Of a DNA stretch of 64,000 nucleotides, positions 12,440-23,214 are shown piece by piece. The stretch is from Spinellus fusiger. Its lineage: Eukaryota; Mucoromycota; Mucoromycetes; Mucorales; Phycomycetaceae. Position numbers and translations under genes: made by a program. Location of the stretch: contig JALLLS010000048.1 of the NCBI GenBank assembly GCA_025094145.1, positions 217,553 through 281,552 of the forward strand, given 5' to 3'. Numbering within the stretch: the first letter of the stretch is position 1; the number at the start of each line of letters is the position of its first letter. The notes beneath the pieces are model-generated. The model ran no database searches. It had not been told where the DNA came from and saw only the letters and a program-made list of their open reading frames with translations.

Positions 12440-13320
12440 TTCACTAGGTGCTGAACCTGAGATCTGCTCAGGTCAAGACATCTCGTATGTTCAACTTACC
12501 TACTTCTATTGTAGGGTACATCATAAAGCACTTCAAGGAGACAGGCTCAGTTGTTCCTTTATCCAAGAGTGGTATAAATAGAAATCTAGACAACATGACC
12601 CTCCAGTGGCTGAGAAGAACAGTAATTAGCAGCTCCCACCAGACCAAAGTAGTAAATCCTCTTCTCACCAAGAAACATAGAGAGGTAAGGCTCCAGTGGG
12701 CCCATGAGCACATTGGTTAGACACATGAGCAGTGGCAAGAGGTTGTATGGTCCAATGAGTCCAGTGTCAAGCTTATAAGCTATGGCACGGGGGTTAAAGT
12801 CATCAAGCAGCCTGGTACAGCCTTTGAGCCTAAGAATGTCCTAGAACTGAGGACGTTTGGAGGTGGTGGAGTGATGGCATCTATTGTTTTAGTGGGGAAG
12901 GTGTTGGGAGATGGATCGTAGTGGAGGTTAGGATAAACGACAAGTGCATTGATGTCTTGGGAGATGTCTACTTCCATAAACTCAAATATCTCTATCATAA
13001 ACCCTTTAATCAGTCACCGCCTACAGGAGGACAATGTTAGACCCCATACGAGCAAGGAAACTAAAGAATGGAAGGCAGTCAAGAGTGTGGAAACTCTTCC
13101 TTACTAGCCCTCACAATACTGATCTCAATTCAATTGAGCATCTATGGGCCCACCTCAAGAAGATTATCAGGAAGAACAGAATAGTATATTCCACCAAACA
13201 GAAGTCTGCGGCTGCCCTGATGTTGGAATGGGGCAGAATGTCTAAAGAAGTAACGGACACCCTCATTGCCAGCATGGGGCGGAGATGTCAGGCAGTCATC
13301 GATGCCAAAGAATAATAGTG
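12440..13320 (+). pseudogene. Tc1/mariner-type transposase, degenerate copy
   Basis: A nearly full-length but inactive DDE transposase. The N-terminal helix-turn-helix region reads through TSIVGYIIKHFKETGSV (from ~12500). The middle carries LTKKHREVRLQWAHEHIG, then EQWQEVVWSNESS (first catalytic Asp replaced by Asn in this reading) and FGGGGVMASIVLVGKV. The C-terminus ends with SMGRRCQAVIDAKE (to 13314). The frame is broken several times, including a stop after HEHIG at 12718 and shifts near 12920-13035. The C-terminal motif matches another relict at 48774-49800 on the minus strand, so both belong to one family. I could not define its terminal repeats. Confidence 0.8.
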
Positions 13321-13546
13321 GTTATTAGTTAAACCTACAATGAAAACCACTTTTATGTATTTTGAATACTATTATCTTTATCTATTGGAAGTCTTATGCT
13401 TCTATCTAATAAATTTATAAAGTTATAACATTATTAAGTTAAAGTATGAATCTAAAAAAGAAAACCTGCATTTGAAATTGTCGATTACATTCTTTTGGTC
13501 ACTTTACTTCATTAATTCTTTTCTTTTATACTATTTTCAGAATGTA

Positions 13547-14197
13547 TTCGCACATTTTTTTCACTTTCTGCATATAGTTTATATTTTACTTTTTGCACAA
13601 TTTCATAAATTATTTTTGCACACTTTTCGAAATATTATTTCTTCAACAATGAACTTAAAAATTTGCTATGAAGATAGACAGGAAATTGATATCAAAAAAC
13701 TGGGCAATGAGCCCATCTTGATGAATGTAGTTGAAGAATGTTTTTCTCTTCAAAATATCATAGACTACAGTATCTAACTGGAATTAAAATCACTTTAGAA
13801 ACCTCAGTCAAAACCCGAGGCCACTTTTTTAAAAAAGGCTACAACTTCATAACAAAAAGAAGTGTGCCTTATCATTTTTAAAAAAAATAACACTTTCATT
13901 AAAATAATGAGTAGACGTATTGTAAGTCGTGGCTATAGATGTGAATAGTTTCTACTGTACTCTCCTGAGCTTAATCCCATCTAGCAATTTTGGTCCATTG
14001 TGAAAAAAAAAGCTCTTGGAAGGTGAGGCTTTGAACATGAAGATCACTGAGGCATGTAGTGATGTTCTTATCAGCGATCTTAAGGGATTTTGTCGTTACT
14101 CTTCAAAATGTAAAATATGTTTAAGTAAAAATCTTCATTGATAAATTCCACACACTTTGTACAAAAAGTGTACGATTTCATTTTGAGGTTGTGCGAA
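13547..14197 (+). mobile_element. Deleted Tc1/mariner element with TTCGCACA ends
   Basis: A 651-bp segment bounded by inverted TTCGCACA / TGTGCGAA and flanked by TA on each side, the expected Tc1/mariner target. Inside, at about 13950-14010, a decayed reading contains YSPELNPI followed by QFWSIVKKKALGR, the signature of the last catalytic region of Tc1 transposases, with stop codons in between. Several GCACA-type motifs are repeated near both ends. The transposase is mostly deleted. Confidence 0.7.
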
Positions 14198-16997
14198 TAC
14201 TTTATGAAAATAGTATAAAAAGAATCTCTTAATTGTTTTAATATTCCTCGGTATTTCTTTATTTGGCTAATCTCCGAGTTGTTGTTAGCTGTCCACTCCT
14301 AACATAATAATACAGCCACATGTTTTAAACTTCAGACGATTTTTGTTAGTGTTAACTGCAAATGAGACGATTTAAAAAAAATGAGACAATGTGAATTCTT
14401 TTTTTTCTCCTTTCATAGATGACATTTTAATTGAACTACTAATAGAGTATTCATGGAGTCTTATTATTTTAGCTTTATAGTCATTGTTCATTCTTTTCTA
14501 GTGTATTTTATAGATACAGTATCCTATTTTACAATCCATCAATGATAAAACAAATAATAATAAATAACTCTACATTGTCTCTGCTCAGGTGCAAACAACA
14601 TCAGTGTCTATAGGTTGTAAGTGATACTGCTAAGGATACTACTAGAATTCATCGTTGTTGTCTTTGGAATCATGACCTAGCTGCTACATTGAATTCTAAA
14701 TATCTTTCTTTGCTTGAATGAAACAGGTGGAGGACAACAATAATTTTGTAAATGGAAGAAGGCTATCTCTACTGGCTATATCAATATAAAATATTTTTTT
14801 ATAAGCTAGCAGTAGTCGACCAATAACAAAACATTTCTTTGTAGTGATCTTTGCATTCATCTAAGATATAGGGTAGGTATTTGAACACTAATGTGTCTTT
14901 AACTTCTACTTTTTTTTGAAGTATCTCATTATGACACTTGTTTTAGTAAGAAGGCTGAAAATATATCGATTTGACAATGTCATAAGTATTATTTAACACT
15001 AGATAGACTCTTTTTTAGGCTATTTCTTTTTTATGTAAAAGGCCTCTTCAATAAAAATATATTATAATTTTATGCTGATTTTTAGTGAATAAATATATAT
15101 AAATCTAGATATTCAGCTTAAAAAGATTTTTTGTAAAGCTCATTCATTGGTATATTTATATATTGATATCTATATCTATATCTATAAAACATAGAGATAT
15201 GACTGGAAAATCACAATAGGCACAAGACATTTTCAAAAGAAAAGAGAAAGTGGAAGAGAAAAACAGAACTATTCAGAAAAGCATAAAGTGTATATTTTGT
15301 TCATAAATAATTCCATAATTTGCAAACATAGTCTGCAGGGTAGAAAAGAAAAGAGAAAAAAAAGGAAAGGAAAAAAAAAGTTGTCATACAGAGAGCTACA
15401 TTATTACACACCAGGTAATACACCGACTTTGTTATTTCGAGGTAAATGTTAAAATAAATAAAGGGCACTTTTCTCCCAAAATAGTGCATCAGAAATAGAT
15501 AACAGCCTCTCTTCTGATTCAGCCTTTTAGAATCTATTTCTCTGGATTATTATTCACTAAGTCATAGTGTTTAAATAAGTATGAGGGTTTTCAAAAGACT
15601 TTTATTATGAAAAAAGATAATTCAGATAAAATATACATTACTACTTCTCTTTCACTTTCTTAAACAGCTTTTTCTTGATTTATGCTATCATGTATTAGCA
15701 GTAGATGTTTGCTATAAAAACATACCCCAATTCATCCCTTAACATGCGAATACCCATATTTAAGTGTTTATCATACTTCATCCACTAATAATTGAATGTT
15801 TTGCAGGTATGCATACGGTTACACTGCGGATGTGTAAAAAAAGGAATAAGCAATACATACTCTGTATAAATCTATAGCAAATATACATATACCCGTGATT
15901 GATATTGTTTCTTTATACAGTGTTTTTCTTCAATCCTTTCTAATATAAAAGCACTTGAGTATTTTAAAGATTCTCTAGGATGAATCATAATAGCATTATC
16001 TTGAAGAATTTATTTTTTGTTGTTCAAAAATCATCAATAAATAACATACCAATTTTTGATATTTATTGTTTACTGAACATAGACTCCAATCCAAAATGCT
16101 CCACTGGGTTTCTAATAAATAAATGGATTTAAAATTAAAAGATTATAAGCCAAAAAAAGATAAAATTGAAGGCTGTCATTATGCTAGAGTGGGAGACAAT
16201 CCCTAAGGCATATAGGAGTGGCCTTATTGCTAAGATGAGTAAGAAATACCAGGATATGTATGATAATAAGTTTTTTACAACAACAACAACAAAAACTGGA
16301 TAAATTATAATCCTATTTCTTTCTTTTTTTTTCTTGAAAGTTTCAAGTTGATATCACTTGTATTCATAAAGTTGTTGCAATAAGAAAGTAGAGTGTACAA
16401 TATGAAAAGGTCTCCCTAGTCCCAAGCTACTCTCACTCTATACCCTTTCACAGTGTTTATGTCAGAAATACAAATACATCAACGGAATGGATAGAGTATT
16501 GAAATTATTGTGACAAACTGTTTAGACAATAAGAGATCTCACAGGCCTAACTGTAATACAAGAGTGGATGTTAAAGTCGGATTAAAGTCATACAGTTCAG
16601 GCTTCTATTGAAATAACTCAGTTACAAATTCACAAAGAATATACAACGAATAAATATCTATAGGCTACTGATAAATGTAAAAGTCTAAAGAAGAAGAAAA
16701 AAAAAAGAATACTAGACGGCTTTATTCCTCATATGTCTTACTATTATTTTCAATAGATTATGGCTGTCAATGTAGATTTCAAAAACATGTTCTTCAAATA
16801 GATGGTCTATACCACAATAGAATTTCTTTTGTTCGATATATCTGTTCTACTTGACATTCATTCTATTGCCTTCACAAAAATAATAGATTAAATAAGGAAA
16901 TATCTAGAAGATGAATAAAACAGTTTTCTTTATTCAATAAATAAATAAAAAGAAACCCAATGGTATAGTCTTTTATTTATTTCCAATTCTATTACTA
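14198..16997. other. AT-rich region with transposon debris
   Basis: About 2.8 kb without a complete gene. At about 14617-14720 (+) a short frame contains HRCCLWNHDLAATLNSKYL, similar to the RuvC-like 'WNRD-A-LN' end of OrfB/TnpB/Fanzor-type proteins. At about 16160-16270 (+) a frame with MLEWETIPKAYRSGLIAKM resembles a Tc1 transposase C-terminus. The rest is simple AT-rich DNA that includes the upstream region of the carotenoid oxygenase gene. Confidence 0.45.
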
Positions 16998-19028
16998 GTG
17001 TCAATGATTACTCCTGCTACTGAAAACCCTCTTCATGAAACTGGTTTTCCTGCACCTTCTCCAATAGGCTACCAAAATGTTCCTGCCTTTGAAACTCAAG
17101 TTGAATTATCTCTAGAGGGCCATCTTCCAGAATGGGTTCAGGGCGTTCTCTATCGTGCAGGTAATATCTTCAAAACAATAGATATAGAGTATGTATTATG
17201 TATTGGATTCAAAACTAATCCACTAAATAAAAAATAAAAAATAAAAAAATAGGATCTGGACGCTACAATCTCTTACTTGAAAACGGCGATACCTTTCATA
17301 TTGGCCACCCTTTTGATGGTCTTGCTATGCTGCACAGATTTGAAATCTCAGGCAAATCTCAGAAAGTTCTCTATTCTTCTCGGCATACCTCCCATGGTGT
17401 TGAGCGCCGTATTCGTGACAAGGACCCCACTCTGTTGACATTTGGCCCAGACCCATGCAAGACAATCTTTGGTTGTATCCAGTCAGTCTTTCACCATATA
17501 TCAAAGTTCGATGCCAATGCAAAGATCCAAGAAACAGATCCAGAGTTTGATATGGTCAATGTCACTATTACTCCTAATTTCCCACTGGGAGAAAGGCTGG
17601 AGACTGAATTGGGAATCAAGCGAGGCCATGCTCTGGTGGTGAAGAGAGATGCCAATACTCTACAAGTAGTGGATCCTAAAACTCTCAGTAAGTCACCAAA
17701 GAAGAAGACCAGTGACTCACTCTAGTTTATAAGAACCTATCAAAATGTTTACTTATGGCCATGTCAATGATAAGCTACAGGGCATGCTGTGTGCTTCTCA
17801 CCATCAATACGATGAAGAAGCAGATGAGTATGTTAATTTCATGGTGAGATTGGGTCCTGTTCCTATTTTCCAGTCCTATGCACTGGGACCCTATTTGCCT
17901 AGTCCTCCAGACACCAAAGAACAGATGCCTTCACCAGAACCTCGCTTGCATGAGCCCATCTACCGCCATCTGGGAGCATGGAAAACAATGAAGTCCCTTA
18001 AACCCTCTTACATTCACTCATTTAGCATGACAAAGAATTATATTATTATCCCCAACTTCCCCTATTATTATTCCATGGGTGGTCTTTCTGCCATCTATTA
18101 CTCATGTGCATACCAGACCTTCTGCTGGGATGAAACACAGCATACTCTCTTCCATGTTGTTGATCGCAACAATGGTCGACATGTAGCTACATACGAGGCA
18201 GATCCCTGTTTTGCTTTCCACACTGCCAATGCTTGGGATGAAGAGATTGAACTTCCTGGGGGTAAAAGAGAGCGTGTTATTTATATGGATTTCTGCATGT
18301 ATGAAAACACAGACATTGTCGATGCTAGTTTTGAATTGGGGAAGACGCCTACAGGATTTGATGTGACAAAAGTGGAGCCTGTGCGTTTCAAGATCAAGAA
18401 ACACACAGAAGGCAAGGCTGACCATAAGATTGCCCCTGCCCAGTTCAGACGGTATTGTTTGAACAATGTCCCTGTGAGCCACCCCACCCAACCTGCCTTC
18501 TCATGGACCCCCAGTGGCATTTATAACTATGTGTCGGGTATGCTGGATTACAATACGCCCCGGGTTGCCTCCTATACTGTTCTTGGTTATGATATTGAGC
18601 TTCCCCGGTTTAATCCTCGTTTTAATCTTCTCAAGTACCGTTATGTATGGGGTGTATGTGAGTCCCGGTATGCACCTTCCTATGCCTCTGGTGCTGTAGT
18701 CAATGGTCTTATTAAGCTGGACCTGGAGAATCCTACCAACTACACGAACACAGACAAGAGAAGTACAGCCAAGCAGTGGGACAGTCCTGGGTGTTCTTGT
18801 GCAGAGCCTGTTTTCATTCCACATCCTCAAGCCACAGCAGAAGACGAAGGTGTTCTACTGTCTACTGTCAATACTACAACGCCTGATGGGGTTGAATCCT
18901 GCTTCTTACTTGTATTGGATGCTGCTACTATGCAGGAACTGTCTCGCACTACACTGGGTGCCTTTACAGCCATGACGATCCATGGTAGTTTTGTAGATAC
19001 CTATGGCAAAGGGATTGCTGTGAATTGA
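16998..19028 (+). CDS. Carotenoid cleavage oxygenase (RPE65/CCD family)
   Basis: Predicted non-heme iron carotenoid oxygenase. Three exons (16998-17160, 17253-17687, 17734-19028) join in phase to 630 residues. The second intron is only 46 bp. The four iron-binding His regions are visible: SHHQYDEEADEYVNF (~221), YIHSFSMTKNYIII (~294), FHTANAWDE (~361) and TIHGSF (~616). The family motif HPFDGLAMLHRF also lies near residue 75. In Mucorales, enzymes of this family cleave beta-carotene and apocarotenals toward trisporoids, the sex pheromones, so a role in apocarotenoid or trisporic acid formation is likely. Which cleavage step it performs cannot be told from the sequence. A methionine two codons in (MITP) is an alternative start. 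It has no signal peptide or membrane segment. Confidence 0.9.
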
Positions 19029-19209
19029 ATTGAACAGTTCAAGTTGCCTTGCTGTTTATTTATTTATTGTATTTCATGATCCCATACCAATACATACACG
19101 AACAATAAACAAAACATAGATATACGTAAATAAATAAATATAGATAGATAGATAGATAGATAGACAAGCAAAGTGTACATGTATGTATGTATGTATGTGC
19201 AAACCCATT
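19029..19209. repeat. Tetranucleotide microsatellites between convergent genes
   Basis: The 180-bp gap between the convergent carotenoid oxygenase and Cce1 genes contains a (TAGA)n run at about 19139-19163 and a (TATG)n run at about 19180-19198. It should serve as the 3' end for both genes. Confidence 0.7.
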
Positions 19210-19995
19210 TTATTCTTCTATAGATTGAATAACATGATCAATCTCACTTGCGGTGTATTTTCTCCATTGATACCATGCTTTGGCTTGTAATAAACTATCA
19301 CACATATCATCCTTCTTCTTCTCCCCATCGTACTGCTCCCAAAGATCCTCAGGACAGTTCAGTACTAAATCCTTTAGCCACCCATCCACCACCATCACTC
19401 CTGCCTTTTTCTTCTTCAGAGTGTTGGCTACACAGAGGGGAACATAGAGATCCATGGATTCTGCCCATGTTGCCTCTACACTGGCTCTAAGTACTGGCTC
19501 CATTGAACATGTAGGCGGTAACTCCATCTCTCCCAATGCATACCATAGCATGGCCTCAATAGAATTCACACGAATGGTGGACTCCAGTACAGTATGAGCC
19601 CCACCCGATCTGTACCTCTGCTGCTCTATGATCACTGCCTGCACTTCATGAATCCAAGGCTGAAGGTGCTGCTGTACAAACTGGCGTACCAAGGGAGCTG
19701 TCACTGAGGGATGGAAGGAAGGAAGGGCCAAATCCACACGTGACCATCGCACAATATCATTCCCTTTTAAATGGCAAAAGGCAAGGTTTCGATACCCAAG
19801 ATCAAAGGACAAGACAGATTCAGACACCACACGTGACCTGTCGTAGTGGCCCTGGACGGTATTCTCGAGAACAATGCCTTTGTAGTACTGGAGCAGACGA
19901 TCCACCAAGACGGGTTTGGTGCCTGATTTAGCAAGTCCACTGTTTCCTGCCATGTCTTTGAGCTGAGCACCCTTTTGCAGAGAGAGTCTTGTCAT
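19210..19995 (-). CDS. cce1: Mitochondrial Holliday-junction resolvase (Cce1/Ydc2)
   Basis: RNase H-fold cruciform-cutting endonuclease expected to resolve recombination junctions in mitochondrial DNA. The methionine at 19995 gives 261 residues and matches S. pombe Ydc2 (258), which also begins directly with a SAP-like helical motif (here ~5-40, including SGLAKSGTKPVLVDRLL). Catalytic-core segments are FDLGYRN (Asp65), VIIEQQRYRSGG (Glu124) and KKKDDMCDS (Asp229, 230, 233), all as in the family. The frame stays open upstream to 20115 and would add 40 Cys/Thr-rich residues. I regard that extension as untranslated or an alternative start. The gene is a single exon. Confidence 0.88.
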   Translation of the reverse strand: MTRLSLQKGAQLKDMAGNSGLAKSGTKPVLVDRLLQYYKGIVLENTVQGHYDRSRVVSESVLSFDLGYRNLAFCHLKGNDIVRWSRVDLALPSFHPSVTAPLVRQFVQQHLQPWIHEVQAVIIEQQRYRSGGAHTVLESTIRVNSIEAMLWYALGEMELPPTCSMEPVLRASVEATWAESMDLYVPLCVANTLKKKKAGVMVVDGWLKDLVLNCPEDLWEQYDGEKKKDDMCDSLLQAKAWYQWRKYTASEIDHVIQSIEE

Positions 19996-20205
19996 GTGAG
20001 CAGTCCCTTTGTTCGTAGGTGTATTTGTCAGTACCTTGCATGGATGGCCTCCAAAACACGTTCCGAGTGCATTGCTCTTTTGCACACCCGAAATGCCATC
20101 AAAGCAAACACACACTGAGATTGACTAGAAGAGAAGGAGAAGGAGAAAGAAAGCAAGAGAAAGAGAAGCTTATTTATTTTCTTTCAATTTTTAAAAAAAA
20201 AAAAA

Positions 20206-20632
20206 TTAAAACACAAGAGCAGCACCCTTGGTCTTCTTGTCACCACCCAATTCAAAGTGCTTGCAACGCTTGATGGACAATTGCATCTTGTACTTGCAGG
20301 CAGTGCACTCGAGACGGAGAACAACCTTTTTGGTGGTCTTGGCTTTCTTGTGGAAAACGGGCTTGGTCTGACCACCATAACCGGACTGCTTACGGTCGTA
20401 ACGTCTCTTACCCTGAGCGAAAAGAGAAGCCTTGCCGGCCTTGTACTGGGTCACCTTGTGGGGTGTGTGCTTCTTGCACTTGATGCCCTTGCAAAAAGTG
20501 TTTCTGGTCTTGGGAATGTTGACCTAACATGTGTCGTACGTATCAGTTGTCTGTTGATGGATGCTGATGAATGCAGGTGGATGAATGCAGATGGATGGAT
20601 GCAGATGGATGGATGAATAGATGACTCACCAT
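20206..20632 (-). CDS. rpl42: Ribosomal protein eL42 (L44/L36a)
   Basis: Component of the large cytosolic ribosomal subunit near the E site. Exon 1 is only the ATG (20632-20630). A 106-bp intron with a GTGAGT donor follows, then exon 2 (20523-20206), giving 106 residues, the standard eukaryotic length. The zinc-binding Cys pairs are present (CKGIKC near residue 12 and CTACKYK in the C-terminal half), and the very conserved block [20 protein letters not shown] ends at Pro56. Pro56 is the residue associated with cycloheximide sensitivity in yeasts; resistant species carry Gln. The intron contains imperfect GGATGGATGCAGAT repeats. Placing the intron directly after the start codon is a common design in fungal ribosomal-protein genes. 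Confidence 0.95.
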
Positions 20633-20825
20633 AGTGATAGAAAGGAAGCCAAAAAGAGAAGGCTATCAAATGAGATGCCGCTTGCTTAACTACATGGTCC
20701 GGAAGAGGAGTGTAGATTGAAACACCGATAAGATGTGACTTAAACTTCTTTCTTTCCTATCTCTCTCTCTCTTTTTTTTTTTCTTTTTCTGGATTTTTCT
20801 GGATTTTTTTTTTGGATTTTTTATT

Positions 20826-22841
20826 TTATAATTCAGGCTGCCGTGTAGCCAAGTCCATCTCATTGGCTAAAAGAGCAGCATCCCAGTAGTGCTCCACATG
20901 CCACTTGGACAGCTCCTCACGTGCCATCTTCTCACTCTCAAAGGAGCGCCAGGTGAACTTCTTAAAGGCCTTGTTTCTTACTTGGCCCTCCCATACTAAA
21001 TAGCAGGCATTGTCTTGCTCGTCCATGTCTATTTCCATGGCACCATTCTTGGGAGGAGGCAGATCATTCCAGTCAATACGTCGGAGCATCAATTTCTTAT
21101 AGGCTTTGATGCCCTTGGGTCCACCCTCAACAATAATAAGATTGCACTTTGGATGGACAATGACCATGCCTGTGAGCTGGTGTTGCTGTGCATTCATTTC
21201 TATCTTGTAGCGGTGTTTGGGGTGGGAGCACTTTTTGATTCTGTTATGGATCAGTAGGATGTCTCAATTGGCCTGCAAACTCACTTGAACACAGCCACTT
21301 CATTGCTCAGACGCTGATCTCCTCTGATCTTGCTCATGATCTTGGCTCTCTTCTCTGCCGGTGTCAATTTACGCTGTTCATTGGCTGTCTCGTGCTGTCT
21401 CTGTCTCAGCTCCATCTCTTTGCGTACTTTGGCTTCAATCTTGGTGGGGTCCTGAATGGCCTCATCTCCCAATACACGCATAAGATTGCTGATCTTGACT
21501 AGAAGAAGAAGAGTGAATAGATTGGTCATTCCATTGGGTGTTTTGTGTTGTGTTGTTTTTGTGTTGTGCTGTGATTTGTTTTTGGGGTATGAGGTGGGCC
21601 CTCCCTCTCTGTTTGTAGGCCTTACCTTTGGGTGGATCGGGTGGCAATAAACCAAGTCGAATTTTGTCCTGCTTCTCCTTCTGCGTCTCCTGTCGCTGCT
21701 GTCGTCTCAACTTCTTTCGTTCTTTGGTCGTCAGCATCAAGGAGCGCACAAGACCAGGCCCATTCACCTCACTAGGGGGCTTGACAGGAATAGGGTGATG
21801 GACATAGAGTGTCACTAGTGCACCAAGAGAATCAGGATTGATGGGCTTAATGTCTAGATCTGCATAGGTCTTGTTGGGCAGAAAGGGAACATCCCACCAT
21901 TCAATGGCTGGAGGTGGATCTTTCTATCGGGTCGATGGCTTTGAGTCTGATCTCTTTCCCTTTGTTCTTTCTCTTGGACACACACACACACTTACCTTGA
22001 TCGCCTTGTCAGAAATATCCATCTCTACCTCCATGCCTGCCTTTTTCACATTCTCAGCAATCTCCTGCTTCAATCGCTCCAACTGGGCTTTGGCTCTTTC
22101 CTGGTTGGCTTGTTGGATATATTTGCCTGGTCTGACAAATTTAAGTGGACGGGATCTGCGGGTGATGGGGACTGTTTTGGCGACCAAGGAAGGGTCGTAG
22201 TAAGGGTTTTTGGTAGGGTCAGTGATGTCTTCAGAGGGTGCTTCCAGTTTCAATGTTTTTGATTCTTTCTTCTGTGGTGTTGGGCGTGGTGGGGGCTAGT
22301 AGGCGTAGAGATGAATATGAGTAGATATGAGTATATATCAGTACACACCACCACACACACCACCACACACATTTCTCCCTCTTCATCATACTCTACCTTG
22401 GCCAATGCATTCTCTCGCTTGGGAATAATACCTCTGTCTAACATTGCCTTTAGATCAAGGTTGCCTGCTTCATCCAAAGCCACTTGAGGCCCTTTTCCTT
22501 TGGCATCAAGTATTACTCCACGTCCCTGTCAATAGAATAAGAACAAGAGTCTATCTACTATGCATTACCGAGGAGGTGTGGTTGCTGGCAAGACGTGCTT
22601 TAGCCTCTGCAATCTTCTTCTGCAGATCCAGCAAGTTAAGACCTACTGGACTTGGTTCAGGAGCAATAGGCACTGAGTGGGTGGGTAAGGGCGGGGGTTT
22701 CCATGAACTAATACTGTTGGGAACAGATGAGGGCATAGAGGGTCGCTGAGGCGTGTTTCTTGTCTGTGCAGCTGCCTTGCTTTGGAAACTGGCCATTTTA
22801 GCCAGTGCCTCGGCTCGTCCAGCTGCAATGAGTTCTGCAAT
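20826..22841 (-). CDS. prp3: U4/U6 snRNP splicing factor Prp3 (5' end unresolved)
   Basis: Core protein of the U4/U6 and tri-snRNP particles. The conserved C-terminal half is complete: KISNLMRVLGDEAIQDPTK, then the DUF1115 region with MVIVHPKCNLIIVEGGPKG, LMLRRIDWND and the terminal VEHYWDAALLANE. Upstream exons carry NPYYDPSLV, RPLKFVRPGKYIQQANQ and EWWDVPFLPN, all Prp3-like. The most upstream exon I can support begins at 22841 after a TAG acceptor and opens with IAELIAAGRAEALAKM. Because this exon has a stop just upstream in frame, at least one more 5' exon is needed, probably within 22976-23130, but I could not place its start. The exon ending near 22369 runs into a GTG repeat, so that donor is ambiguous. 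No PWI domain, present in human PRPF3, is seen. Confidence 0.88.
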
Positions 22842-23214
22842 CTACACGTAAAATGAGTGTCCCTATTCTTATATAGATATAGATGTTGTTGTTGTTGTTG
22901 TGTAAGATGAAAGGGAAAAAGGGAAAGAGGGAAATGAAGAGGTTTCTATTGTGTTTGCCTTTTGTGGGTCAGACATGGGACGGTGGGAAGTATATATACA
23001 GGCTGCGTTGGCTTGTTTGTATTATTATTGTTGTTGTTATTCTGCAGTGTCAAGGTTGCTCTTTCTCTCTTTCTCTTATAAAAGTGACGTTGTCTGCGGT
23101 CGTTTGTTCATTAGACACAATAGACAGTCACACTCCATTGTGTTTTATTTTATTTCTTTAAAAGAATCCTTAGTGGGTGAAAGAGGGTCTAATGAGAAGG
23201 AACATGGCGATAAT
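22842..23214 (-). other. Probable 5' exon/promoter of prp3
   Basis: The 370 bp between the first supported prp3 exon and the stop of the upstream scj1 gene. A (TTG)n tract lies at about 22884-22900. On the minus strand there are possible start codons at 22976 and near 23120. Neither gives a convincing splice to 22841, so the first exon remains open. scj1 and prp3 are tandem on the same strand, so this interval also ends scj1. Confidence 0.45.

Noticed and set aside
17688..17733. Stop codon ending the carotenoid oxygenase near 17725
   Set aside because: A 46-bp GT-AG intron joins the two frames in phase with conserved sequence on both sides.
19996..20115. 40-residue N-terminal extension of Cce1
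   Set aside because: The Ydc2 family begins at the SAP-like motif, matching the Met at 19995; the extension has no targeting or domain character.
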